Shown: in pieces, positions 16,329 to 24,200 of the stretch
Layout of the letters: each line of letters starts with the position of its first letter
Numbering within the stretch: position 1 is the stretch's first letter
From: Luteipulveratus halotolerans
GTDB taxonomy: Bacteria; Actinomycetota; Actinomycetes; Actinomycetales; Dermatophilaceae
Reading direction: 5' to 3'
Assembly (NCBI RefSeq): GCF_001247745.1
Contig: NZ_LAIR01000002.1
Location: forward strand, 1,922,001-1,986,000
Length of the DNA stretch: 64,000 bases
Program-made: the position numbers and the translations under genes
Notes under the pieces: model-generated
Seen by the model: only the letters and a program-made list of their open reading frames with translations
The model's database searches: none
Told to the model about the DNA's origin: nothing

Positions 16329-17729
16329 GTGGCTGATCACTTTGATGTCGTAGTCCTGGGAGCCGGTCCTGGCGGGTATGTCGCGGCGATCCGCGCGGCA
16401 CAGCTCGGCAAGTCCGTCGCCGTCGTCGAGAAGAAGTACTGGGGCGGTGTCTGCCTCAACGTCGGGTGCATCCCGTCCAAGGCGCTGCTGCGCAACGCAG
16501 AGATCGCGCACATCATCACGAACGAGAAGAAGAAGTTCGGGATCAGTGGCGACGCGACCATGGACTTCGGCTCGACCCACCAGCGCAGCCGTGGCGTGGC
16601 CGATGCCAGCGCCAAGGGCGTGCACTACCTGATGAAGAAGAACAAGATCACCGAGATCGACGGCTGGGCGACGTTCACCGACGCCAAGACCCTGCAGGTC
16701 GAGGCAGACGGCGGCGAGACCCGCACCGTCACCGGTGACAACATCATCATCGCCACCGGCGCCACCACGCGCCTCGTGCCCGGAGTCACCCTCTCCGACA
16801 ACGTCGTGACCTACGAGGAGCAGATCCTCGACCCCAACCCGCCGGCATCGATCATCATCGGCGGCAGCGGTGCCATCGGCGTCGAGTTCGCCTACGTGCT
16901 CAAGGCTTTCGGCGTCGACGTCACCATCGTGGAGTTCCTCGACCGGATGGTCCCCACCGAGGACGCCGACGTGTCCAAGGAGCTCTCGCGCCAGTACAAG
17001 AAGCTCGGAGTCAAGGTCCTGCTGTCCACCGCCGTCAAGGGCGTCGAGGACACCGGCTCCGGCGTCAAGGTCACGGTCGCCCCGGCCGCCGGCGGCGAGG
17101 AGCAGGTGCTCGAGGCCGACCGCTTCCTCGCGGCCTTCGGGTTCGCTCCGCGCGTCGAGGGCTACGGCCTCGAGGCCACCGGCGTCCAGCTGACCGAGCG
17201 CAAGGCCATCGCGGTCGACGAGCGCGGCCGCACCAACGTCGACGGCGTCTACGCCATCGGTGACTGCACCGGCAAGCTCATGCTCGCCCACACCGCCGAG
17301 GCCATGGGCGTCGTCGCGGCCGAGACCATCGCAGGCGCCGAGACGGTCGAGATCAACTTCGACATGATCCCGCGGGCGACCTTCTGCCAGCCGCAGATCG
17401 CCTCGTTCGGCTACAGCGAGGAGCAGGCCAAGGACAAGGGGTACGACGTCAAGGTCGCCTCCTTCCCGTTCTCGGCCAACGGCAAGGCGCGCGGTATGGC
17501 CGAGGGTGTCGGCTTCGTCAAGGTCGTCGCCGATGCCAAGCACAACGAGATCCTCGGCGCGCACATGATCGGCCCCGAGGTCACCGAGCTGCTGCCCGCT
17601 CTCACCCTGGCCCAGCAGTGGGACCTCACCGCCGACGAGGTCGCGCGCAACGTCTTCGCGCACCCGACCCTGAGCGAGGCCATGAAGGAAGCCGTCGAGG
17701 GCATCGCCGGTCACATGATCAACCTCTGA
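16329..17729 (+). CDS. lpdA: Dihydrolipoyl dehydrogenase (E3)
   Basis: 466-aa flavoenzyme that reoxidises the lipoyl groups of pyruvate and 2-oxoglutarate dehydrogenases with NAD+. The FAD site is VVVLGAGPGGYVAAIRAA, the redox disulfide is C42/C47 in GGVCLNVGCIPSK, the NAD site is IIIGGSGAIGVEFAY, and the base pair is HPTLSE near the C-terminus. Length is normal. It is monocistronic: TAGGCT lies 6 nt before the GTG and a strong terminator follows. The matching E1 (aceE) is also in the window at 60.3 kb. Confidence 0.97.
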   Translation: MADHFDVVVLGAGPGGYVAAIRAAQLGKSVAVVEKKYWGGVCLNVGCIPSKALLRNAEIAHIITNEKKKFGISGDATMDFGSTHQRSRGVADASAKGVHYLMKKNKITEIDGWATFTDAKTLQVEADGGETRTVTGDNIIIATGATTRLVPGVTLSDNVVTYEEQILDPNPPASIIIGGSGAIGVEFAYVLKAFGVDVTIVEFLDRMVPTEDADVSKELSRQYKKLGVKVLLSTAVKGVEDTGSGVKVTVAPAAGGEEQVLEADRFLAAFGFAPRVEGYGLEATGVQLTERKAIAVDERGRTNVDGVYAIGDCTGKLMLAHTAEAMGVVAAETIAGAETVEINFDMIPRATFCQPQIASFGYSEEQAKDKGYDVKVASFPFSANGKARGMAEGVGFVKVVADAKHNEILGAHMIGPEVTELLPALTLAQQWDLTADEVARNVFAHPTLSEAMKEAVEGIAGHMINL

Positions 17730-17741
17730 CACCAGCGCTCA

Positions 17742-17779
17742 CAGCAGCCCCGGTCCGCACGTGCGGACCGGGGCTGCTG
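17742..17779. terminator. Bidirectional terminator between lpdA and a convergent gene
   Basis: A fully palindromic 38-nt sequence (CAGCAGCCCCGGTCCGCA and its complement) between two convergent stop codons. Confidence 0.85.
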
Positions 17780-17787
17780 CGTCGTCC

Positions 17788-18720
17788 TCAGTCCACGCGT
17801 GCGCGGCGCAGGTCCTCCTGGATCAGGTCCATGTTCAGGACGGCTCCGGTCATGTTGCCCGACGCGGCGGCGTTGATGACCTGCAGCATCGGGTTGGCGG
17901 CGTTGCCCACCGCCCACACACCGTCGACGGACGTCCGGCCCATCTCATCGGCCTGCACCTGCTGCCCGATACCCGGCAAGTCGGTGAGCTCGACACCGAC
18001 CTGGTCGACCACGGGGTTGCGCACGTCCAGCAGGGTGGCGACGACCAGAGCGTCGAAGGCGTGCTGCGTGCCGTCGGCCAGCCGTACGCCGGTGATCCGG
18101 TCGTCTGCGACCGTCACCTCTGCGACCGCGCCGTCGAGCACCCGCACACCGCGCGCGCTCAGATCCGCGAGCGGTGCCGCCTCGAGGTCGACCCCGTTGG
18201 CCAGCACCGTGACGCGGTCGGACAGCTGGCTGAACAGCAACGCCTGGTGTGCCGCGGCCTGGCCGGTGGCCACCACGCCGATGCGCTGGTCGCGGACCTC
18301 CCAGCCGTGGCAGTAGGGGCAGTGGACGACGTCCTTGCCCCATCTCGACGCGAGACCGGGGATGTCGGGAAGCACGTCGCGCGCTCCCGTGGCGAGCACG
18401 ACGCGGCGCGCTGCGTACACGTCGCCTGCGTCGGTGCGAGCAGCGAATCCCGTTGCTGTGCGGTCGATCTCGGCGACGCGCGCGTCGACGAGGTCGACGT
18501 CGTACGGATCGAGCTCCGCCCGCGCGATGGCGATCAGCTCACCCGGAGGTGTTCCGTCGCGAGAGATGAACGAGTGCATGTGCGCGGCCGGTGCGTTGCG
18601 CGGCTCGCCCGCGTCGATCACGACCACGGACCGTCGGGACCGACCGAGGACCAGCGCCGCGCTCAGACCGGCAGCGCCGCCGCCGATGACCAGGACGTCG
18701 TACGTCTGTGAGGTGCTCAT
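17788..18720 (-). CDS. Thioredoxin-reductase-like FAD/NAD(P) oxidoreductase
   Basis: 310 aa: FAD site VLVIGGGAAGLSAALVLG at the N-terminus, the redox motif HCPYCHGWE (CxxC about 140), the NADPH-binding middle and the closing GVWAVGNAANPMLQV. It resembles TrxB paralogues rather than the main enzyme, since no thioredoxin gene follows. Start ATG at 18720 (MSTSQTYD), chosen by homology length; an upstream in-frame ATG lies in the operator. Divergent from an XRE-cupin regulator 67 nt away, which probably controls it. Confidence 0.88.
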   Translation of the reverse strand: MSTSQTYDVLVIGGGAAGLSAALVLGRSRRSVVVIDAGEPRNAPAAHMHSFISRDGTPPGELIAIARAELDPYDVDLVDARVAEIDRTATGFAARTDAGDVYAARRVVLATGARDVLPDIPGLASRWGKDVVHCPYCHGWEVRDQRIGVVATGQAAAHQALLFSQLSDRVTVLANGVDLEAAPLADLSARGVRVLDGAVAEVTVADDRITGVRLADGTQHAFDALVVATLLDVRNPVVDQVGVELTDLPGIGQQVQADEMGRTSVDGVWAVGNAANPMLQVINAAASGNMTGAVLNMDLIQEDLRRARVD

Positions 18721-18751
18721 GCTCCTCACCCTGCGCTTCGGACCGGACGTC

Positions 18752-18778
18752 CGGCAAAGAACATTGCCGAAGTGGCAA
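18752..18778. promoter_or_regulatory. Three overlapping GGCAA half-sites, probable operator
   Basis: CGGCAA (18752-18757), TTGCCG (18764-18769) and GGCAA (18774-18778): the middle half-site pairs with both neighbours (CGGCAA-6-TTGCCG and TTGCC-5-GGCAA). It sits in the divergent gap of the reductase and the XRE-cupin gene. Confidence 0.6.
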
Positions 18779-18787
18779 AGTAGGCGC

Positions 18788-19363
18788 ATGGACGACTTCG
18801 ACCAGGTGATGGAGCAGATCGGGCCGCGCCTGCGCTCGGTGCGTCAGGAGCGCGAGGTCACGCTCGCAGAGCTGTCCGAGGCGACCGGCGTCTCGGTGAG
18901 CACCCTGTCGCGGCTGGAGTCAGGTCAGCGCAAGGCCAGCCTCGAGCTGCTTCTCGCACTCGCTCGCGCGCACCGGCTCTCCCTCGACGAGCTGGTCGGC
19001 ACTCCCCCGGCCGCCGACCCGCGGGTGCAGCCGCGGGCACAGCGCCACGGCTCGATGACGATGGTGCCCCTGTCGTTGCAGCCCGGCCAGATGCAGGTGT
19101 TCAAGCTGATCTTCCACGAGCGCAAGACGCCCGAGCAGCCGAGCCCACGCAGTCACGAGGGCTACGACTGGCTCTACGTCCTGGAGGGCCGGCTGCGCGT
19201 CGTGCTCGGCGACCAGGACCTCGTGCTCACCGCCGGCGAGGCTGCGGAGTTCGACACCCGCGTCCCGCACTGGTTCGGACGCGCCGGAAAGGCCCGCGTC
19301 GAGGCACTGAGCATGTTCAGCAGCCAGGGCGCCAAGGTGCACCTGCGCGCGCGGGCGCAGTGA
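18788..19363 (+). CDS. XRE-cupin transcriptional regulator
   Basis: 191 aa: an N-terminal helix-turn-helix (about 12-66, LAELSEATGVSVSTLSRLES) and a C-terminal cupin ligand domain (about 105-185, HEGYDWLYVLEGRLRVVLG). Such proteins bind small molecules with the cupin and repress adjacent genes. The divergent reductase and the half-sites before its own start suggest autoregulation together with control of the reductase. Confidence 0.9.
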   Translation: MDDFDQVMEQIGPRLRSVRQEREVTLAELSEATGVSVSTLSRLESGQRKASLELLLALARAHRLSLDELVGTPPAADPRVQPRAQRHGSMTMVPLSLQPGQMQVFKLIFHERKTPEQPSPRSHEGYDWLYVLEGRLRVVLGDQDLVLTAGEAAEFDTRVPHWFGRAGKARVEALSMFSSQGAKVHLRARAQ

Positions 19364-19442
19364 CCGGCGTACGCAGGATGCGCAGGCCGATCTCAACGCC
19401 GAGCCGACGCGCTGAGCGGCCGCGACGACGAGCCTGGAGCGC

Positions 19443-19696
19443 ATGAACTCAGCAATGACCCAGATCGCCTCCGACTACACCGTCCACACGTCCGACGGCC
19501 CGCCGTGGCCGTTCTTCCGATCATCCCGCTGCTCTTCTTCACCGCGCTCGTGCTGTTCGTGATCTTCGGACCGCGACGGTGGCGAGGCGGCCGCCCCGAC
19601 GCCGCCGGCACCGTGCGCGACCTCTACGCACGCGGTGAGATCTCGGCCGACGAGATGCGTCAACGTCTCGACACCCTGCGCGCCCACCGCAAGTGA
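19443..19696 (+). pseudogene. Small SHOCT-type membrane protein, frameshifted
   Basis: Two frames together make one sensible protein. From ATG 19443 the first reads MNSAMTQIASDYTVHTSDGP and PWPFF. From about 19510 the next frame reads IIPLLFFTALVLFVIFGPRRW and ends in a short-helix SHOCT domain (GTVRDLYARGEISADEMRQRLDTL). Adding one C to the CC at about 19525-19530 would join them (PWPFFPIIPLL). Either the gene is broken, or the assembly lost one base in a C run. A shorter GTG-started product from 19505 (63 aa) remains possible. Confidence 0.65.
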
Positions 19697-19698
19697 GC

Positions 19699-19727
19699 TC
19701 AGGCCTCCCGTCCGCCGGGAGGCCTGA
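19699..19727. terminator. Bidirectional terminator
   Basis: TCAGGCCTCCCG, 5-nt loop, CGGGAGGCCTGA: a perfect 12-bp stem between convergent stops. Confidence 0.85.
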
Positions 19728-19728
19728 C

Positions 19729-20469
19729 TCAGTGCTGCGCCTGCTGGACCGCGAAGGCGAGCCCGTCGATGCGGGCACGCACCTCACCGTCGGTGGCGAT
19801 CCGCTCGCCCACGCGCGTCGCGACGTCCTGCAGCTGCGCGGCATCGAGGCCCGGCCGGACCGTCAGCACGACGCGCAGGACGCCGGCTCCGGCGTCGCGT
19901 CCGTCGGCGCACACGGCTCCGACGATGTCGGCCTCGTCGGACACCGCGCGCGAAACTGCTTGCTGCACAAAGGGATCGGCGTGCGAGGGCACCCAGTCAC
20001 GCTGCTGCGCCAGCGCCCACACCATGCTCGGACGCAGAGCGGTCTGCTGCTGCGACCCGAGGTCGACCACCATGACATCGCAGCGCTCGGACACCGCGGC
20101 CTGCGCCGCCCGCGCGCTGGTGACCGGTGAGGGGCGCGCGGCCGGATCCCAGGTCGCCAGCGCGTCCACGCCGGTGAACACCGGCAGGGCTCGCTGGCCG
20201 TCGGGAGCGGTCAGCGTCACCACCGCCATGTCGGTGGACTTCTCGACCGCGAGCTCGCCGGAGGTGTCGACCTCACCCGGCGCAGCGACGACGGGTACGA
20301 GCAGGCGCGCCTGCGCGATGGCCCGCATCAGCGCGACCTCGTCCTCACCACGCAGCGCCTGGATCAGCTGCGCGTCGGAGCCGCCGGTGTCGTCGTCGAA
20401 CCCGGTGCTCGCGAGGTTGCGACCGTGCCACTCCTGACCCGCCGAGTCGGACGACGGCGTCCCGGTCAC
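19729..20469 (-). CDS. SseB-family protein
   Basis: 246 aa. The N-terminal domain (about 30-150) has the SseB pattern LMRAIAQARLLVPVV, VTLTAPDGQRALPVFTG and ALATW. The C-terminal part is a second, weaker domain. Function unproved in actinobacteria. The GTG start overlaps the priA stop (GTGA), so translation is coupled to the histidine/tryptophan gene upstream. From memory of related genomes, this gene usually lies close to infC; here 12 kb separates them. Confidence 0.85.
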   Translation of the reverse strand: MTGTPSSDSAGQEWHGRNLASTGFDDDTGGSDAQLIQALRGEDEVALMRAIAQARLLVPVVAAPGEVDTSGELAVEKSTDMAVVTLTAPDGQRALPVFTGVDALATWDPAARPSPVTSARAAQAAVSERCDVMVVDLGSQQQTALRPSMVWALAQQRDWVPSHADPFVQQAVSRAVSDEADIVGAVCADGRDAGAGVLRVVLTVRPGLDAAQLQDVATRVGERIATDGEVRARIDGLAFAVQQAQH

Positions 20470-21200
20470 GGGCGCCCCGCGGCATCGAGCGCCTCAGGCA
20501 GCGTGAACGCACCCTTGTAGAGCGCCGAGCCGATGATCGCGCCCTCGACTCCGTCACTCACCAGAGCACGCAGCGCCGTGAGGTCGTCGAGCGTCGAGAT
20601 CCCGCCGGAGGCCACCACGGGCCGGTCCGTGCGTGCACACACATCGCGCAGCAGGTCGACGTTCGGGCCCTGGAGCATGCCGTCCTTGGCCACGTCAGTG
20701 ACGACGTAGCGGCTACAGCCCTCGGCGTCGAGACGCTCGAGCGTCTCCCACAGGTCGCCGCCCTCACGCGTCCAGCCGCGCGCGGCGAGCGTGGTGCCAC
20801 GGACGTCGAGACCGACAGCGACCTGGTCGCCGTACGTCGCGATCGCCTGCCGCGTCCACTCGGGGTCCTCGAGGGCCGCTGTGCCGACGTTGACCCGACG
20901 GCAGCCCGTGGCCAGAGCCGCCTTGAGCGACTCCTCGTCGCGAATGCCGCCGGACATCTCGACCTTGATGTCGAGGCGGCCGACGATGTCGGCGAGCAGG
21001 TCGCGATTGGTGCCGCGCCCGAACGCCGCGTCGAGGTCGACCAGGTGGATCCACTCCGCGCCCTGATCCTGCCAGGCCTTCGCGGCCTCCCACGGGTCGC
21101 CGAACTCACCGCCGGTGCCGGCGACGCCCTGCACCAGCTGGACCGCCTGCCCGCCGGCCACGTCGACTGCCGGAAGCAGCTCCAGGCGCGAAGTAGTCAC
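20466..21200 (-). CDS. priA: Phosphoribosyl isomerase A (HisA/TrpF bifunctional)
   Basis: 244-aa beta/alpha barrel that isomerises ProFAR in histidine synthesis and, in actinobacteria, also PRA in tryptophan synthesis. The catalytic Asp is in LLPAVDVAGGQAVQL, the second in VVTDVAKDGMLQGPN, and phosphate loops GGIRDEES and ASGGIST are present. That it is PriA rather than plain HisA follows from the lineage and from the absence of a trpF gene here; the activity itself is not visible. GTG start with AAAGGAAG upstream. Confidence 0.92.
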   Translation of the reverse strand: MTTSRLELLPAVDVAGGQAVQLVQGVAGTGGEFGDPWEAAKAWQDQGAEWIHLVDLDAAFGRGTNRDLLADIVGRLDIKVEMSGGIRDEESLKAALATGCRRVNVGTAALEDPEWTRQAIATYGDQVAVGLDVRGTTLAARGWTREGGDLWETLERLDAEGCSRYVVTDVAKDGMLQGPNVDLLRDVCARTDRPVVASGGISTLDDLTALRALVSDGVEGAIIGSALYKGAFTLPEALDAAGRP

Positions 21201-21227
21201 TCAAACTTCCTTTCGTTGCAACAGGAT

Positions 21228-21854
21228 TCAGAGAGTCTTGAGCCAGGTGGTCAGCATCTGCGCACCGGCGTCACCGGACTTCTCGGGGTGGAACTGCGTC
21301 GCGCTGACCGGCCCGTCCTCGACCGCGGCGACGAACCGGCCGCCGTGCTCGGCCCACGTCGTGAGCAGCGTCGCATCGCCTCGCGTCGGCGCGGTGTCGG
21401 CGGCGAAGGAGTGCACGAAGTAGAAGCGCTCGTCCTGCAGCCCCTCGAGCAGCACCGTGTCAGGCGGTGGCTGAACGGTCGACCATCCCATGTGGGGCAC
21501 GACAGGGCCGGCGAGCCGACGGACGACGCCCGACCAGTGGCCGAGGCCCGGGTGGGAGCCGACGGCACTGGTCTCGGTGGAGTCCTCGAACAACGCCTGC
21601 ATACCGACGCAGACGCCGAGGACCGGCGCGCACACAGCGATGCGTTCGCGTACGAGCGCGTCGCCTCCCACCGCGACCAGGCCCTGGACGCAGGCGTGGA
21701 AGTTGCCGACGCCAGGCACGTAGAGACCGTCCGCCCGGCGTACGAGGTCGGGGTCGGCGCTCAACGTGACCTCGGCACCCACGCGCTCGAGCATGCGCAC
21801 GACCGACCGCACGTTGCCGCTGCCGTAGTCGAGGACGACCACCTTGGGGCTCAC
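21228..21854 (-). CDS. hisH: Imidazole glycerol phosphate synthase glutamine amidotransferase subunit
   Basis: 208-aa class I amidotransferase supplying ammonia to HisF. The triad is seen as GVCVGMQALF (Cys), and FHPEKSG (His, Glu). N-terminal VVVLDYGSGNVRSV is the family signature. hisF is not in the window. GTG start overlaps the stop of the upstream gene by 4 nt. Confidence 0.96.
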   Translation of the reverse strand: MSPKVVVLDYGSGNVRSVVRMLERVGAEVTLSADPDLVRRADGLYVPGVGNFHACVQGLVAVGGDALVRERIAVCAPVLGVCVGMQALFEDSTETSAVGSHPGLGHWSGVVRRLAGPVVPHMGWSTVQPPPDTVLLEGLQDERFYFVHSFAADTAPTRGDATLLTTWAEHGGRFVAAVEDGPVSATQFHPEKSGDAGAQMLTTWLKTL

Positions 21855-22477
21855 TGCAGGTCCTCCTGCTCCTCGCGGATGGCTCTGTCCTCTCCGACGA
21901 CACGTTCGAAGCGTGCGACGTCGCGCTCGGTCGGGGTCACCAGCACGGCGTCGGCCTCGGTGGGCACACCTGACCCGCCGAGCATCCGGCCGGCAGGAAG
22001 GCCGAGCGCGTCGATGAGGTCACGCAGGAGGTCCATCGGCTCGCCCTCGCGGGTGCGCAGCAGCGAGCGCAGCGTCGAGGACTCCTCGTGGGCCAACCCG
22101 ACCACCTCGATGAGGTCACGGACCCGCAGCGCGGACAGGTCCTGCACCTTGACGGCCCCGTGACCGGGCTCCCACACCAGCCAGCGCGGGATGGTGCGCC
22201 AGCCGCGGCGGTGCGCGACCACGATCGCGCGCCGACGCAGCGCGAAGAAGCCCACAGCAGCCCTGAACCCGTGCGGCACCGGCCGGTTGGCGAGCATGGT
22301 GAGGCCGTCGTCGTAAGGCGCCTTGGCCGCGGACTCACCGGCCGCGACGACGGCGGTCCAGCCGCCGACGGGCACGACGTACGCCGGGACGGTGCCGCGG
22401 GAGACCCAGCTGCTGACCTTGCGCGAGTCGCCCTGCAGCAGCAGGAGACCCGGGAGGGTCGACGCAGCGCCGGTCAT
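21851..22477 (-). CDS. Conserved hypothetical protein inside the his operon
   Basis: 208 aa, unassigned. N-terminal LPGLLLLQGDSRKVSSWVS, then a domain with VPAYVVPVGGWTAVV and RGWRTIPRWLVWEPG. No membrane segment or known catalytic motif. It begins 1 nt after the hisB stop and ends by overlapping hisH, so it is transcribed and translated with the histidine genes; a role in that pathway is only a guess by position. Confidence 0.8.
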   Translation of the reverse strand: MTGAASTLPGLLLLQGDSRKVSSWVSRGTVPAYVVPVGGWTAVVAAGESAAKAPYDDGLTMLANRPVPHGFRAAVGFFALRRRAIVVAHRRGWRTIPRWLVWEPGHGAVKVQDLSALRVRDLIEVVGLAHEESSTLRSLLRTREGEPMDLLRDLIDALGLPAGRMLGGSGVPTEADAVLVTPTERDVARFERVVGEDRAIREEQEDLQ

Positions 22478-22478
22478 C

Positions 22479-23078
22479 TCAGAGCGCCCCCTTGGCACTC
22501 GGGATGCCCTTGACCCGTGGGTCGTGCGCGACCGCCGTCCGCAACGCTCTCGCGACCGCCTTGAACTGTGCCTCGACGATGTGGTGCGGATCGCGTCCGG
22601 ACAGCACTCGGACGTGCAGCGCGATCGCCGCGTGATGGGCGAAGGACTCGAAGACGTGCTGGGTGAGCGATCCGGTGTAGGTGCCGCCGATGATCGCGTA
22701 GACCTGGCCGTCGGGCTCGCCGGTGTGCACGCAGTAGGGGCGACCGGCCACGTCGACGACCGCGTGGACGAGCGCCTCGTCGAGCGGCACCGTCGCGTCG
22801 CCGAAGCGGGCGATGCCCGACTTGTCGCCGAGTGCCTGGCGCACCGCCTGCCCGAGGACGATCGCGGTGTCCTCGACGGTGTGGTGGGCGTCGACGTCGA
22901 GGTCACCGGTCGCCTCGATGCGCAGGTCGATCAGGCTGTGCTTGGCCAGGCTCTCGAGCATGTGGTCGTAGAACCGCACACCGGTGCTGATCTCGGCCGT
23001 GCCCGAGCCGTCGAGGTCGAGCCACAGGTCGACCGAGCTCTCCTTGGTCGCGCGGGTGATCTGCGCGGTGCGACTCAT
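22479..23078 (-). CDS. hisB: Imidazoleglycerol-phosphate dehydratase
   Basis: 199 aa, sixth step of histidine synthesis. The metal-binding repeats are DAHHTVEDTAIVLGQA and FESFAHHAAIALHV, with FYDHMLESLAKHS before them, giving the two manganese sites. Monofunctional (no phosphatase domain), as in actinobacteria. Its ATG directly follows the hisC stop (TAGATG). Confidence 0.97.
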   Translation of the reverse strand: MSRTAQITRATKESSVDLWLDLDGSGTAEISTGVRFYDHMLESLAKHSLIDLRIEATGDLDVDAHHTVEDTAIVLGQAVRQALGDKSGIARFGDATVPLDEALVHAVVDVAGRPYCVHTGEPDGQVYAIIGGTYTGSLTQHVFESFAHHAAIALHVRVLSGRDPHHIVEAQFKAVARALRTAVAHDPRVKGIPSAKGAL

Positions 23079-24200
23079 CTAGCGCTCCTGTCGGTGGCTG
23101 CGGTCGAGCGTCGCCAGGGCGGCGAGCACGGCCTCGGTCTCGGCGGGCGTCCCTGCCGTGATGCGCAGGTGGTGGGCGATGCCGACGTCGCGCACCAGGA
23201 CGCCCTGCTCCAGCAGAGCCTGCCAGGTCGTGTGCGCATCGGCGAACCCGCCCACCAGCACGAAGTTGGCGTCGCTCGGCACAGGCGTGAGGCCGAGGTC
23301 GGTGACGCCCGCGACGAGCCGGTCTCGCTCGGTCTTGATCGCCTCGACCATGGCGAGCATCTCGTCGGCGTGCTCGAGCGCGGCGAGCGCCACGGCCTGC
23401 GTCACGCTGGACAGGTGGTAGGGCAGACGCACCAGCCGGAGCAGCTCGGTCAGCTCGGCCGCGGCGGCCAGATAGCCCAGCCGAACCCCTGCGAACGCGA
23501 ACGCCTTGCTCATCGTGCGGGTCACGACCAGCCGTTCGCGGCCGTCGAGCAGCGTGGTGGCGCTGGGCGTACCCGGGCGCGCGAACTCGGTGTAGGCCTC
23601 GTCGACGACGACCACGGCACGCGGCGCCGCGTCGTACACCGCCTCGACGACGTCGAGGGACAGTGACGTGCCGGTGGGGTTGTTGGGCGAGCACAGGAAC
23701 ACCAGGTGCGGGTCGGTCTCACGCGCCTGCTCGACCGCGCGGTCGAGGTCGAGGTCGAACACCCCGCTGGGAGCGCCGCGCAACCCGTCGACCCACGTCG
23801 TGCCCACCGACCGGGCGATGATCGGGTGCATGGAGTAGGACGGGGTGAACCCCAGCGCCGTACGTCCCTGACCGCCGAACGCCTGCACCAGGTGCGAGAG
23901 CACCTCGTTGCTGCCGTTGCCGGCCCACAGCTGGTCTGCCACGAGCGCCGTGCCGGTCGTGCGGGTCAGGTAGGCGGCGAGCGCGGTGCGCAGCTCGGTG
24001 AACTCACGGTCCGGGTAGCGGTTGAGCGAGGACGCGACCGCGCCGACCCGTCGGGCGATCGTCTCGACCACCGCCGCCGGCACCGGGTAGGAGGACTCGT
24101 TGGTGTTGAGGGCCACGGGCACGTCGAGCTGCGGTGCGCCGTACGCGGTCTGGTCGCGCAGGTCGTCCCGCAGCAGCTCGCGCAGGCTGCTGCCCGTCAT
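23079..24200 (-). CDS. hisC: Histidinol-phosphate aminotransferase
   Basis: 373-aa PLP enzyme of fold type I. Substrate-binding ALNTNESSYPVP at the N-terminus, CSPNNPTGTSLS for the cofactor ring, and the Schiff-base Lys in TRTMSKAFAFAGVRLGY. ATG at 24200 overlaps the hisD stop (ATGA). Length normal. Confidence 0.96.
   Translation of the reverse strand: MTGSSLRELLRDDLRDQTAYGAPQLDVPVALNTNESSYPVPAAVVETIARRVGAVASSLNRYPDREFTELRTALAAYLTRTTGTALVADQLWAGNGSNEVLSHLVQAFGGQGRTALGFTPSYSMHPIIARSVGTTWVDGLRGAPSGVFDLDLDRAVEQARETDPHLVFLCSPNNPTGTSLSLDVVEAVYDAAPRAVVVVDEAYTEFARPGTPSATTLLDGRERLVVTRTMSKAFAFAGVRLGYLAAAAELTELLRLVRLPYHLSSVTQAVALAALEHADEMLAMVEAIKTERDRLVAGVTDLGLTPVPSDANFVLVGGFADAHTTWQALLEQGVLVRDVGIAHHLRITAGTPAETEAVLAALATLDRSHRQER

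Noticed and set aside
15735..17732. 665-residue minus frame covering lpdA's antisense strand and the PNPOx gene
   Set aside because: Only the last 166 residues (from 16235) are a real protein; the rest is antisense to lpdA.
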